A DNA stretch of 64,000 bases, taken from positions 434,001 through 498,000 of the forward strand of contig NZ_FNKL01000002.1 in NCBI RefSeq assembly GCF_900100115.1. Direction: 5' to 3'. The notes under the pieces were generated by a model. The model saw nothing but the letters and a program-made list of their open reading frames with translations, had not been told where the DNA came from and did no database searches. The DNA is from Chryseobacterium soldanellicola (GTDB lineage Bacteria > Bacteroidota > Bacteroidia > Flavobacteriales > Weeksellaceae). The position numbers and the translations under genes are program-made. Positions 33,336 through 40,919 of this stretch are shown here, one piece after another (position 1 is the stretch's first letter; each line of letters starts with the position of its first letter).

Positions 33336-33789
33336 AATTTTAGGATTACTGCCTCTTATTCTTCTCTTTAGCTGTAACTCTTCGGGAGAAGATGTTATCA
33401 TGAATTCCGTTGATAATAAGTGGAGTAAGAAAGGTGAACAAAAATTTAATCTTGAAATTTCCGATCCGCAGAATCCTAAAAATATTATATTTGTTGTGAG
33501 AAATAACAATAATTATCCTTATAGCAATATCAGGTTTATTGTCAATTTTACCGATCTTCAAAGTAAGAAAAAGGAGACCGATACGTTGAATTATGTATTG
33601 GCAAAACCAAACGGCGAATGGCTTGGAACAGGATTTGGTGATACGAAGGAAACGCTCTTTCAATATAAATTGAATTATAAATTCCCGGCAAAAGGAAAAT
33701 ATGAAATCGGCTTGATACAAGCCATGAGAAACGATATCCTTCCCGGAATTGAAGATATTGGAGTAAAAATAGAAACGGCTAAACCGTAA
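33328..33789 (+). CDS. gldH: Gliding motility lipoprotein GldH
   Basis: Bacteroidota lipoprotein required in Flavobacterium for gliding and T9SS function. Starting at the ATG 33328 gives MHKILGLLPLILLFSC with lipidation at C16; the longer frame from 33265 runs through the ricT 3' end and lacks a signal, so it is rejected. Body features match GldH: an all-beta domain with WSKKGEQKFNLEISDPQN, RFIVNFTDLQSKKKETDTL and YKLNYKFPAKGKYEIGLIQAM, then the late GIEDIGVKIE strand. At 153 residues it has the expected length. It overlaps ricT by eight bases and precedes the PBP1A gene by a few bases. Confidence 0.88.
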   Translation: MHKILGLLPLILLFSCNSSGEDVIMNSVDNKWSKKGEQKFNLEISDPQNPKNIIFVVRNNNNYPYSNIRFIVNFTDLQSKKKETDTLNYVLAKPNGEWLGTGFGDTKETLFQYKLNYKFPAKGKYEIGLIQAMRNDILPGIEDIGVKIETAKP

Positions 33790-33795
33790 GCATAC

Positions 33796-36174
33796 ATGGA
33801 AGAAAACAAACAAAACGCCGGAAGTAAAGGAAAAACTTTCCCGCTTCCTCCTAAAAAAAAGAAAGATACCTCTTGGAAAAAATGGGTTAGGATTATTTGG
33901 ATCGGGCTCATTGTGTTGGTTTTAGGAATTTCAGGACTTTTCTTTACCGTTTCCCAGGGCTTCGTCGGAGAAATGCCTGATGTAAAAGAGCTTGAAAACC
34001 CTGACATTTATGTTGCCTCTGAAATTATCTCTTCAGACGGTGTTACGCTAGGTAAATTTGAAAAAGAAAAAACCCAGCCCATTACCTATAAAGAGCTTCC
34101 GCCTTATCTTATTTATGCTTTACAGGCAAAAGAAGATGAGCGTTTTAAAGAACATTCAGGAATCGATGTGCAGTCTATTGCCAGAGCGGTGGCCTATGGC
34201 GGTAAAAGAGGTGGTGGTTCTACCATCACACAACAGCTTGCCAAGCTTCTTTTCACAGGAAATGCCTCTCAAAATAAAGTTAAAAGAGCTATTCAGAAGT
34301 TAAAAGAATGGGTCGTGGCAGTGAGTTTGGAAAAACGCTATACGAAAGAAGAAATCATTACGCTTTATTTCAACAAGTTCGATTTCCTTTTTAATGCAAA
34401 TGGTATTGAAATGGCTTCTAAAGTATATTTCAACAAAAAAACATCTGAGCTTACTCTACCGGAAGCCGCAACTTTTGTCGCAATGCTTGAAAACCCGAGA
34501 AAAAACAATCCTTACAGAAATCCTGAAAAAGCCAAGGAAAGAAGAAATGTAGTGCTGGACCAGATGCAGAAAACCGGCTACATCGATCAGGCAACTTATG
34601 AAAAAGCCATCAGCACACCTATAACTGTTGACTTTCATCCTATTAAAAATATTTCAGACGGATATTCCGCCTATTATAAATTTTATTTAAGAAAAGAAAT
34701 CGACAGATATTTAGCTGATTACGAAAAAGAAACAGGTAAAAAATTAAATCTTTATAAAGATGGTCTTAAAATCTATGTAACGCTTGACTCAAAAATGCAG
34801 CATTATGCAGAGGAAGCCATTAGAGAGCATTTAACAGACCTTCAGAAAAGATTTGATGCCGAGCAGAGAGGTAGAAAAAACAGACCTTTCTATTATCTGA
34901 ATGACAAGCAGATCAACGATGTAATGATGCAGGCTGTAAGAAGAACAGGACGTTATAAGCTGTTAAAAGCTGAAAATATGCCTGAAGATTCTATTATGAT
35001 GGAATTCAGGAAACCAATCAAAACTTCACGTTTCACCTGGAGCGGAGAGGAAGAAGTAGAAATGTCACCTTGGGATTCTATCAGATATCACAAACAGATT
35101 GCTCAGGCAGGCTTAATGTCTATGGTTCCCGGAACCGGTGAGATCAAAGCCTGGGTTGGAGGTATCGATTGGCAGCATTTCCAATATGATCATATCAAGC
35201 AAGGTAAAAGACAGGTGGGCTCAACATTCAAACCTTTCGTATATGCAACCGCTATTATGAAATTAGGAATGACCCCTTGCTCAGCCGTTTCCAATGCTTC
35301 ATACGATCATAACGGATGGCATGTTCCGGGAAGAGGAGGAATGTTAACCTTAAAAGATGGTTTGGCATATTCTCAAAACCCGATCGCAGCACGTCTTATT
35401 GAAATGACGGGGGTAGATGCGGTCATCCAGACAGCAAGAGATTTAGGAGTTACGGAAGATATTCCGAGAAACAATACGATCGCTCTAGGTTCATCAGATA
35501 TTACAATTTATGAAATGCTTGGTGCCTACAGCACTTTTGCCAACTATGGAAACTACAACAAACCGGAAATGATCTGGAGAATTGAAGACGCCAACAGCAG
35601 AGTAATTAAAGAAGTAAATGTAGATCCTAAAGAAGTGATGAATCCGCTTTACGCTTATACCATGATTGAATTAATGAAAGGTGTGGCACAATACGGAACA
35701 GCTTCGGGAGAACTGGGCAGAAAAGGAATTTCAAAAGATGTTGAAATTGCAGGTAAAACAGGTACAACACAGAACAACTCCGATGGTTGGTTTATGGGAA
35801 TCACTCCAAAACTGGCAACAGGAGCCTGGGTTGGATGGGAAGACAGAGCCACCCACTTTTACGGAACCGGGGAAGGTCAGGGTGCTAAAATGGCATTGCC
35901 GATCTGGGCTATCTTCATGAAAAAAGTATGGGCAGATAAAACGCTGGGAATTTCTACAGAGGATAAATTTGTAAAACCGTCAGACTGGAAAGACGGATGT
36001 TCCAATCTAAAAGGTCTCGGAAGCGGATATGGTGATGAAGGCGGACTTCAGACCATTGATGAAATTAAAAACCCGAAACCCGCAGATCCTACACCTAAAA
36101 ATAATTCAGGTAAAAAAGAGGAAAATATTAATGAAAATCTTCACTCAGCAGATGAGGTAGACTTTAATAAATAA
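33796..36174 (+). CDS. Penicillin-binding protein 1A (bifunctional)
   Basis: Class A PBP polymerising and crosslinking peptidoglycan. A short basic cytoplasmic start, membrane helix at about residues 35-57, then the GT51 glycosyltransferase domain (catalytic Glu region E113-D-E-R and GGGSTITQQLAK around 138). The transpeptidase domain carries S476-T-F-K479, S526-Q-N528 and K654-T-G656. The C-terminus is a hydrophilic Lys/Asn-rich tail. At 792 residues it is typical. It is the third gene of ricT-gldH-pbp1A and is followed by a strong terminator. Confidence 0.96.
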   Translation: MEENKQNAGSKGKTFPLPPKKKKDTSWKKWVRIIWIGLIVLVLGISGLFFTVSQGFVGEMPDVKELENPDIYVASEIISSDGVTLGKFEKEKTQPITYKELPPYLIYALQAKEDERFKEHSGIDVQSIARAVAYGGKRGGGSTITQQLAKLLFTGNASQNKVKRAIQKLKEWVVAVSLEKRYTKEEIITLYFNKFDFLFNANGIEMASKVYFNKKTSELTLPEAATFVAMLENPRKNNPYRNPEKAKERRNVVLDQMQKTGYIDQATYEKAISTPITVDFHPIKNISDGYSAYYKFYLRKEIDRYLADYEKETGKKLNLYKDGLKIYVTLDSKMQHYAEEAIREHLTDLQKRFDAEQRGRKNRPFYYLNDKQINDVMMQAVRRTGRYKLLKAENMPEDSIMMEFRKPIKTSRFTWSGEEEVEMSPWDSIRYHKQIAQAGLMSMVPGTGEIKAWVGGIDWQHFQYDHIKQGKRQVGSTFKPFVYATAIMKLGMTPCSAVSNASYDHNGWHVPGRGGMLTLKDGLAYSQNPIAARLIEMTGVDAVIQTARDLGVTEDIPRNNTIALGSSDITIYEMLGAYSTFANYGNYNKPEMIWRIEDANSRVIKEVNVDPKEVMNPLYAYTMIELMKGVAQYGTASGELGRKGISKDVEIAGKTGTTQNNSDGWFMGITPKLATGAWVGWEDRATHFYGTGEGQGAKMALPIWAIFMKKVWADKTLGISTEDKFVKPSDWKDGCSNLKGLGSGYGDEGGLQTIDEIKNPKPADPTPKNNSGKKEENINENLHSADEVDFNK

Positions 36175-36194
36175 TTTCTTTTAATAATAATCAT

Positions 36195-36226
36195 AATGCC
36201 TTTCAATCATTGAAGGGCATTTTTTA
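36195..36226 (+). terminator. Terminator after the PBP1A gene
   Basis: AATGCCTTTCAA / TTGAAGGGCATT, 12-bp stem with one G-U pair and a three-base loop, followed by TTTTT. Confidence 0.9.
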
Positions 36227-36239
36227 TGCTCCGTTTTAA

Positions 36240-36247
36240 TATCTTTG
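36240..36247 (+). promoter_or_regulatory. selO -7 promoter box (TATCTTTG), leaderless arrangement
   Basis: Exact TAnnTTTG match ending only four bases before the selO ATG at 36252. Transcription would start at or next to the start codon. Confidence 0.6.
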
Positions 36248-36251
36248 ACCT

Positions 36252-37793
36252 ATGAATATTGATAAGATCACACAACCATTTATAAAAACATTTCCGGGCG
36301 ATTTTTCAGGAAATCCCATGCAAAGAAATACTCCGAAAGTTTTATTTTCAATCGTTGATCCTGCCGGATTTGAAGATCCGAAAATGATTATATTTAATGA
36401 AGAGCTTTCTGAAGAAATAGGATTAGGAAAATTTGAAGAAAAAGACTTTGATTTTCTTGTAGGAAATAACCTTCCTGAAAATGTTCAGACTTATTCAACA
36501 GCTTATGCAGGACATCAGTTTGGAAATTGGGCAGGACAATTAGGCGATGGAAGAGCGATTTTAGCAGGTGAAATAAAAAATGAGTCAGGTAAAAAAACAG
36601 AAATCCAGTGGAAAGGTGCCGGAGCAACGCCTTATTCAAGACACGCTGACGGAAGAGCCGTTTTAAGATCTTCTGTTCGTGAATATCTGATGAGTGAAGC
36701 GATGTTTAATTTAGGAATTCCGACAACAAGAGCGTTAAGCTTAGCTTTTACAGGAGAAAATGTCATCAGAGACATGATGTACAGCGGAAATCCTCAGGCA
36801 GAAAAAGGAGCTGTAGTGATAAGAACAGCCGAAAGTTTTCTTCGTTTTGGCCATTTTGAATTGATTTCTGCTCAGGGAGAATATAAAACCTTGCAGGATT
36901 TACTTGATTTTACCATAAAAAATTATTTCCCTGAAATTACTTCCGAAGGCATTCAGAAATATAAAGACTTTTTTAAAAATGTTTCTACAAGAATAGCAGA
37001 TTTAATGGTTGAATGGTTCAAAGTCGGTTTCGTACATGGTGTTATGAATACGGATAATATGTCGATTTTAGGGTTGACAATTGATTATGGGCCTTATTCT
37101 ATGATGGATGAATATGACCTAAACTTTACGCCAAACACTACAGATTTACCCGGAAGAAGATATGCATTCGGAAAACAGGGACAAATTTCCCAGTGGAATC
37201 TCTGGCAGCTTGCCAACGCGCTTCATCCTATTATTAAGGATGAAAAATTTCTGGAAGACACCCTAAATGCTTATGGTGATTATTTTTGGGCCGCGCATGA
37301 TAAAATGTTATGTCAAAAATTCGGTTTTGATACTTTATTAGAAAGCGATGAGGAGTTTTTTACAAGCTGGCAGGCTTTAATGCAGGAATTGCAATTAGAT
37401 TATACTTTATTTTTTAATCAATTAGAAAAATTAGATGAAGAAAATGATCTGAAATTATTATTTAGTGATATTTCTTACTCTTTTTTAACCAAAGAAAAAT
37501 ATTCAAAAATTGAGGATTTCGCAAAAAAATACAGATTGCGTCTGGAAAAAAATAGGGTTTCAAAAGAGGAATCTATTGCTTTAATGAGCAAAACAAATCC
37601 GAAATTTATTTTAAGAAATTATCTTTTATTTGAATGCATTAAAGAAATTAATTCAGGAAAAACAGAAATCCTGGATAAATTAATAACAGCATTAAAAAAT
37701 CCTTATATAGAAATTTTTTCTGAATTTTCTCAAAAAAGACCTTCAAATTACGATGATATTGCAGGATGTTCTACGCTTTCATGTAGTTCGTGA
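36252..37793 (+). CDS. selO: Protein adenylyltransferase SelO
   Basis: Pseudokinase-fold enzyme that transfers AMP to Ser/Thr/Tyr of target proteins; in other organisms linked to oxidative stress. At 513 residues. The characteristic core is intact: TAYAGHQFGNWAGQLGDGRA (about 82-101), WKGAGATPYSRHADGRAVL (about 119-137) with the ATP lysine, and GVMNTDNMSILGLTIDYGPY (about 265-284) with the metal-binding Asn and Asp. The C-terminus ends CSTLSCSS. In many SelO proteins a selenocysteine occupies the position three from the end, and here it is Cys. Its -7 box implies a leaderless mRNA. Confidence 0.94.
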   Translation: MNIDKITQPFIKTFPGDFSGNPMQRNTPKVLFSIVDPAGFEDPKMIIFNEELSEEIGLGKFEEKDFDFLVGNNLPENVQTYSTAYAGHQFGNWAGQLGDGRAILAGEIKNESGKKTEIQWKGAGATPYSRHADGRAVLRSSVREYLMSEAMFNLGIPTTRALSLAFTGENVIRDMMYSGNPQAEKGAVVIRTAESFLRFGHFELISAQGEYKTLQDLLDFTIKNYFPEITSEGIQKYKDFFKNVSTRIADLMVEWFKVGFVHGVMNTDNMSILGLTIDYGPYSMMDEYDLNFTPNTTDLPGRRYAFGKQGQISQWNLWQLANALHPIIKDEKFLEDTLNAYGDYFWAAHDKMLCQKFGFDTLLESDEEFFTSWQALMQELQLDYTLFFNQLEKLDEENDLKLLFSDISYSFLTKEKYSKIEDFAKKYRLRLEKNRVSKEESIALMSKTNPKFILRNYLLFECIKEINSGKTEILDKLITALKNPYIEIFSEFSQKRPSNYDDIAGCSTLSCSS

Positions 37794-37857
37794 TTTATCG
37801 ATTAATCGGATATATAATATTTTTGTTAAATATTACTTAGGGTTAATGATTTTTTTT

Positions 37858-37865
37858 TATATTTA
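37858..37865 (+). promoter_or_regulatory. Possible -7 box (TATATTTA) of the second T9SS cargo gene
   Basis: One base off TAnnTTTG, 13 bases before the ATG at 37879. It lies in the upstream extension of the open frame, supporting the ATG at 37879. Confidence 0.4.
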
Positions 37866-37878
37866 CAAAAAAAATATC

Positions 37879-38793
37879 ATGAAAAAACTTCTACTTTCTT
37901 TAAGTATTTTGTTTACGGGAGCTCTTGCTCATTCACAAACAGTATTGTTGAACGAAAATTTCGATTCTTACACAGATTTCGTAATTACAGGATTTGGTAA
38001 CTGGCAAACATTAGATTTAGATCAGCTTAACACCTATACAGGAGGAACAGACAACCCGTTATGGGACAATGCTGGAGCTCCTATGGCTTACCAGATTTTT
38101 AATCCTACTACTGCTGGTGTAACTAATGCAACATCAGGAACAGAGTTGAGAAATTTTGATCCTCACAGTGGTCAAAAATATGCAGCTTGTTGGGCTGGTG
38201 TTCCAGATATCGTTACCGCTAATAATGACTGGCTTGTATCTCCTGCAGTAACATTAGGAGCAACGGCAAACCAACTTTCATTATGGGTAAAATCAATGTC
38301 TAGCTCTTACGGCCTTGAAAAATATAAAATTGGTGTATATGTTGGTTCAGGAACTCCTACAACTTCTGCTAACTTTACTATCATTTCAGGTGCTACATCT
38401 TTATCAGCTCCTTATCCAAACTGGGAACAGAAAATTTATTCTCTAGATGCTTATGCAGGACAAACAGTTCGCATCGGTATCCAGTGCGTTTCTGCGGATA
38501 CTTATATGTTTATGGTTGATGATGTAAAAATCACAACAGGAACTCTTGCAACTAACGAAGTTGGTGCAAAAACTAAATCAACAAGCGTTTACCCTAACCC
38601 AACAAAAGGAGAAATCAATATCAAAACTGATAAAAAGATCAAGTCTTCTTCAGTTTTAGATGCTTCTGGTAGATCAGTATTGACTTCTACTTCTCAAAAA
38701 GTAGATATCTCTTCTCTTCCAAAAGGAGTATATTTGGTAAAAGTTGATTTCACAGACGGAACAGCGACAACTGAAAAAGTAATTAAAGAATAA
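37879..38793 (+). CDS. T9SS-secreted protein with choice-of-anchor J-like domain
   Basis: Secreted protein of 304 residues from ATG 37879 (MKKLLLSLSILFTGALAHSQ signal). The open frame reaches 37753, but that part overlaps selO and carries no signal. The mature N-terminus LLNENFDSYTDF and the NNDWLVSPAVTLG, FMVDDVKITTG segments match the choice-of-anchor J fold. The last ~75 residues (STSVYPNPTKGEINI ... DISSLPKGVYLVKVD ... TTEKVIKE) form a type A T9SS sorting domain. It resembles the product at 24719-25537. It has a downstream hairpin terminator. Ligand or substrate unknown. Confidence 0.9.
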   Translation: MKKLLLSLSILFTGALAHSQTVLLNENFDSYTDFVITGFGNWQTLDLDQLNTYTGGTDNPLWDNAGAPMAYQIFNPTTAGVTNATSGTELRNFDPHSGQKYAACWAGVPDIVTANNDWLVSPAVTLGATANQLSLWVKSMSSSYGLEKYKIGVYVGSGTPTTSANFTIISGATSLSAPYPNWEQKIYSLDAYAGQTVRIGIQCVSADTYMFMVDDVKITTGTLATNEVGAKTKSTSVYPNPTKGEINIKTDKKIKSSSVLDASGRSVLTSTSQKVDISSLPKGVYLVKVDFTDGTATTEKVIKE

Positions 38794-38813
38794 TTACAAC
38801 CTCATAAAACTTT

Positions 38814-38844
38814 AAAACTCACCAAATTTTGGTGAGTTTTTTAT
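38814..38844 (+). terminator. Terminator after the second T9SS cargo gene
   Basis: AAAACTCACCA / TGGTGAGTTTT near-perfect stem followed by TTTT. The following gene's -7 box begins at 38847, directly after. Confidence 0.9.
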
Positions 38845-38846
38845 TT

Positions 38847-38854
38847 TACTTTTG
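38847..38854 (+). promoter_or_regulatory. -7 promoter box (TACTTTTG)
   Basis: Exact TAnnTTTG match, 16 bases before the GTG start of the DUF6080-type gene. Confidence 0.55.
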
Positions 38855-38870
38855 TAAAAACTTTTAACAC

Positions 38871-40142
38871 GTGCATATTAAATCAAAATTCATCAATTTT
38901 CTCAAACTTGTATTCCCGTCTGGCATTACAGAATGGTCTGTTTTCTTGTTTTTCCTTATTTGCTACGGCATTTTAGGATCATATATTGCCTTAAATTACA
39001 GGATTATTTTCGACAGCAGAATTCCCTGGGACGCTTATTTCAGCTTTGATAACAGAGCCATTATTATGTCTGGTGGCAGTTTCGAAAGACACCCTCTCGC
39101 CTATTATTTTTTTAATTGGATAAGAGAATTGGCATTATTGATTTCTGATGGAAAAATGGACTCAACATTCAGGTTGACTTTAGCATGGATGAGCAATATT
39201 ACGGTGAGTTTAAGCCTTGTTCAGGTTTTTAAGTACTTAAAAAACATCATAAATCTTCCTCTTTTAGTAAATATTTTACTTATTTTATTTTTCGGAGTTT
39301 TTTCGACAAACATTTTACTTTCTTTTACCCCGGAAAATTTCACTTATACTTTGTTTCTTTTAACATTATATAACCATTATGCAGCCATAAAACTTAAAAA
39401 AGACGAAAAAATAAATCCTTTCGCTCTCATTTTAGCAGGAATTTCTATTGGCGGCTTAACCGTAACCAATATTGTAAAAGCTTTTATCCCTGTTGCTTTT
39501 GAAAAAAATGTATTCAGAAGCTGGAAAAAGCTCGGAAACGCGGTGTTAAGAGTCTTTGTAACGTGCATTTGCTTTATTCTTTTATATTTAAACAGAATTG
39601 ATTTTAAGTATAAAACTATTTTCAACAAAACCAGCGAACAATACGAAAAATTTTCAAATGTAAAAACAACCCCGACATGGGATATGATTTCTTCTTTCTT
39701 TTTTGGAGGGAATATTTTATTTTCAAACTTTATCATTCGTGATAAAAATGCCAAAGGTTTTGATTTTAAAGCTTTAGTCATGGATGTTTATTCATCATGG
39801 ATTCCCTATATTTTTATTGCTGCACTTTTACTGTTGATTTTTTGGAGTTATTTTAAAAATTTTAAGAACAAATTCGTTCAGATATTAATGATATCATTTG
39901 TATTTGATGTTTTCATTCATTGTGTGATGAGGTTCGGATTACACACTTCATACATCTACGGCGGGCATTTTGTTTTCGTCTATCCGTTGTTGATCGGATG
40001 GTTGTTTTATTCCTATAAATCGTCTCCGAAAATGGTGTCATTTTTATTATCAGTTGTTGGAATTTTATTCATTTATTTATCCATAAATAATTACATAAGA
40101 ATGACAGAATTTTTTTGGTTTTTAGACAAATATTATCAATAA
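38871..40142 (+). CDS. DUF6080-type polytopic membrane protein
   Basis: Integral membrane protein of 423 residues with roughly nine to ten hydrophobic helices. It begins with GTG at 38871 (MHIKSKFINFLKLVFPSG), and the -7 box at 38847 excludes a start further upstream. The label DUF6080 is from memory. The layout recalls membrane glycosyltransferases of the GT-C type: first helix followed by a periplasmic loop containing D-S-R-I-P-W-D-A-Y-F, later W-xx-Y cores, and a long last helix. GT-C enzymes carry an acidic pair in the first loop, and DSRIPWDAYFSFD has such acids. This is an inference; the substrate is unknown. It shares a terminator with the convergent SPOR gene. Confidence 0.75.
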   Translation: MHIKSKFINFLKLVFPSGITEWSVFLFFLICYGILGSYIALNYRIIFDSRIPWDAYFSFDNRAIIMSGGSFERHPLAYYFFNWIRELALLISDGKMDSTFRLTLAWMSNITVSLSLVQVFKYLKNIINLPLLVNILLILFFGVFSTNILLSFTPENFTYTLFLLTLYNHYAAIKLKKDEKINPFALILAGISIGGLTVTNIVKAFIPVAFEKNVFRSWKKLGNAVLRVFVTCICFILLYLNRIDFKYKTIFNKTSEQYEKFSNVKTTPTWDMISSFFFGGNILFSNFIIRDKNAKGFDFKALVMDVYSSWIPYIFIAALLLLIFWSYFKNFKNKFVQILMISFVFDVFIHCVMRFGLHTSYIYGGHFVFVYPLLIGWLFYSYKSSPKMVSFLLSVVGILFIYLSINNYIRMTEFFWFLDKYYQ

Positions 40143-40143
40143 A

Positions 40144-40180
40144 AAAGCTGGGAAAACGATTCCCAGCTTTGCTGTTTTTT
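40144..40180. terminator. Bidirectional terminator
   Basis: AAAGCTGGGAA / TTCCCAGCTTT, perfect 11-bp stem with a five-base loop, T-rich on both sides; serves both convergent genes. Confidence 0.9.
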
Positions 40181-40197
40181 TATTATTTAAATTCACT

Positions 40198-40734
40198 CTA
40201 TCTTGCTTCAGCACAGAATATTCTGTATTGTACAGCGATGGCGGATTTAAAATATTCTCTTACTTTTGAAAGGTCAGAAGCGGCACTTTGCTTTGTGAAA
40301 TAACTTCCTGCCAGAATCTTATAATTCGGTCTTAAAGAGGCATCGGTCTCAACTTTTAAATTGGGAAATCTTCTTCTGAAATATGACTTCACCTCATTCG
40401 CTTCTTCGTTACTTTTTACGGTTGTAATCTGTATCTTAAAACCTAAAATTCTAGGATTTTTTCTGCAAATTTCCGCATTTGTCAATTCCCGGCTCGGAAC
40501 ATAGATTTTTGCAGGTCTTGTGTAAGAGCTCTCACCATCATCGTCCGGTGAAATAGTAGTGGCGACCCTCGAACATTTCTCTTCAAGCCCCTCCAAAGCC
40601 GTATTTACTTTAGAGTCCATCGTCATTACGAGCTCCGTTCCGGACAGGGTGTCTTTCTTCACAACCTGCTGTGCTTCAATATTATAAAATCCGAATAAAG
40701 ATAATATCGAAAATATTTTTATGAAATTTCTCAT
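40198..40734 (-). CDS. SPOR-like domain protein
   Basis: Secreted or periplasmic protein of 178 residues, signal peptide MRNFIKIFSILSLFGFYNIEAQ. The C-terminal ~70 residues (GFKIQITTVKSNEEANEVKS ... FPNLKVETDASLRPNYKILAG ... AASDLSKVREYF) follow the SPOR fold: beta-alpha-beta-beta-alpha-beta with the G-x-Y-x-I-x-x-G-type signature. SPOR domains bind denuded glycan strands in septal peptidoglycan. The central region (about 25-95) is low in predicted structure and has an acidic patch (SPDDDGESS). It is monocistronic, with a good promoter (40750-40781) and shared terminator. Confidence 0.82.
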   Translation of the reverse strand: MRNFIKIFSILSLFGFYNIEAQQVVKKDTLSGTELVMTMDSKVNTALEGLEEKCSRVATTISPDDDGESSYTRPAKIYVPSRELTNAEICRKNPRILGFKIQITTVKSNEEANEVKSYFRRRFPNLKVETDASLRPNYKILAGSYFTKQSAASDLSKVREYFKSAIAVQYRIFCAEAR

Positions 40735-40749
40735 TTAAACTTGTTTCCG

Positions 40750-40781
40750 CAAATTTATACAAATTAAAAAATTATACCAAA
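40750..40781 (-). promoter_or_regulatory. Promoter of the SPOR gene
   Basis: On the minus strand TTTG (40778-40781), 20-bp spacer, TAAATTTG (40750-40757): a full match to the Bacteroidota consensus. Confidence 0.7.
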
Positions 40782-40864
40782 CATGGTTATTTAGAATAAT
40801 TACAAATTAAACACAAATGACATTTTCCCCTTTCTTTATGCCGTTAAATTCCTGTTAAAAATAT

Positions 40865-40894
40865 TATTTTTGCGGGATTGATTGAATGTTCAAT
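40865..40894 (+). promoter_or_regulatory. ACIII operon promoter box with downstream palindrome
   Basis: Exact -7 box TATTTTTG (40865-40872), with ATG 47 bases later. Immediately after the expected start site lies a perfect palindrome ATTGAATGTTCAAT (40881-40894), a candidate operator. Confidence 0.55.
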
Positions 40895-40919
40895 ATTTTA
40901 CTAACATAAGATAATTTAA

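Noticed and set aside
33346..33813. 155-residue minus-strand ORF opposite gldH
   Set aside because: Antisense to a recognised lipoprotein gene; no start context or family similarity.
37753..37878. Longer N-terminus for the T9SS cargo gene reaching into selO
   Set aside because: The signal peptide begins at 37879 and a promoter-like box lies in between.
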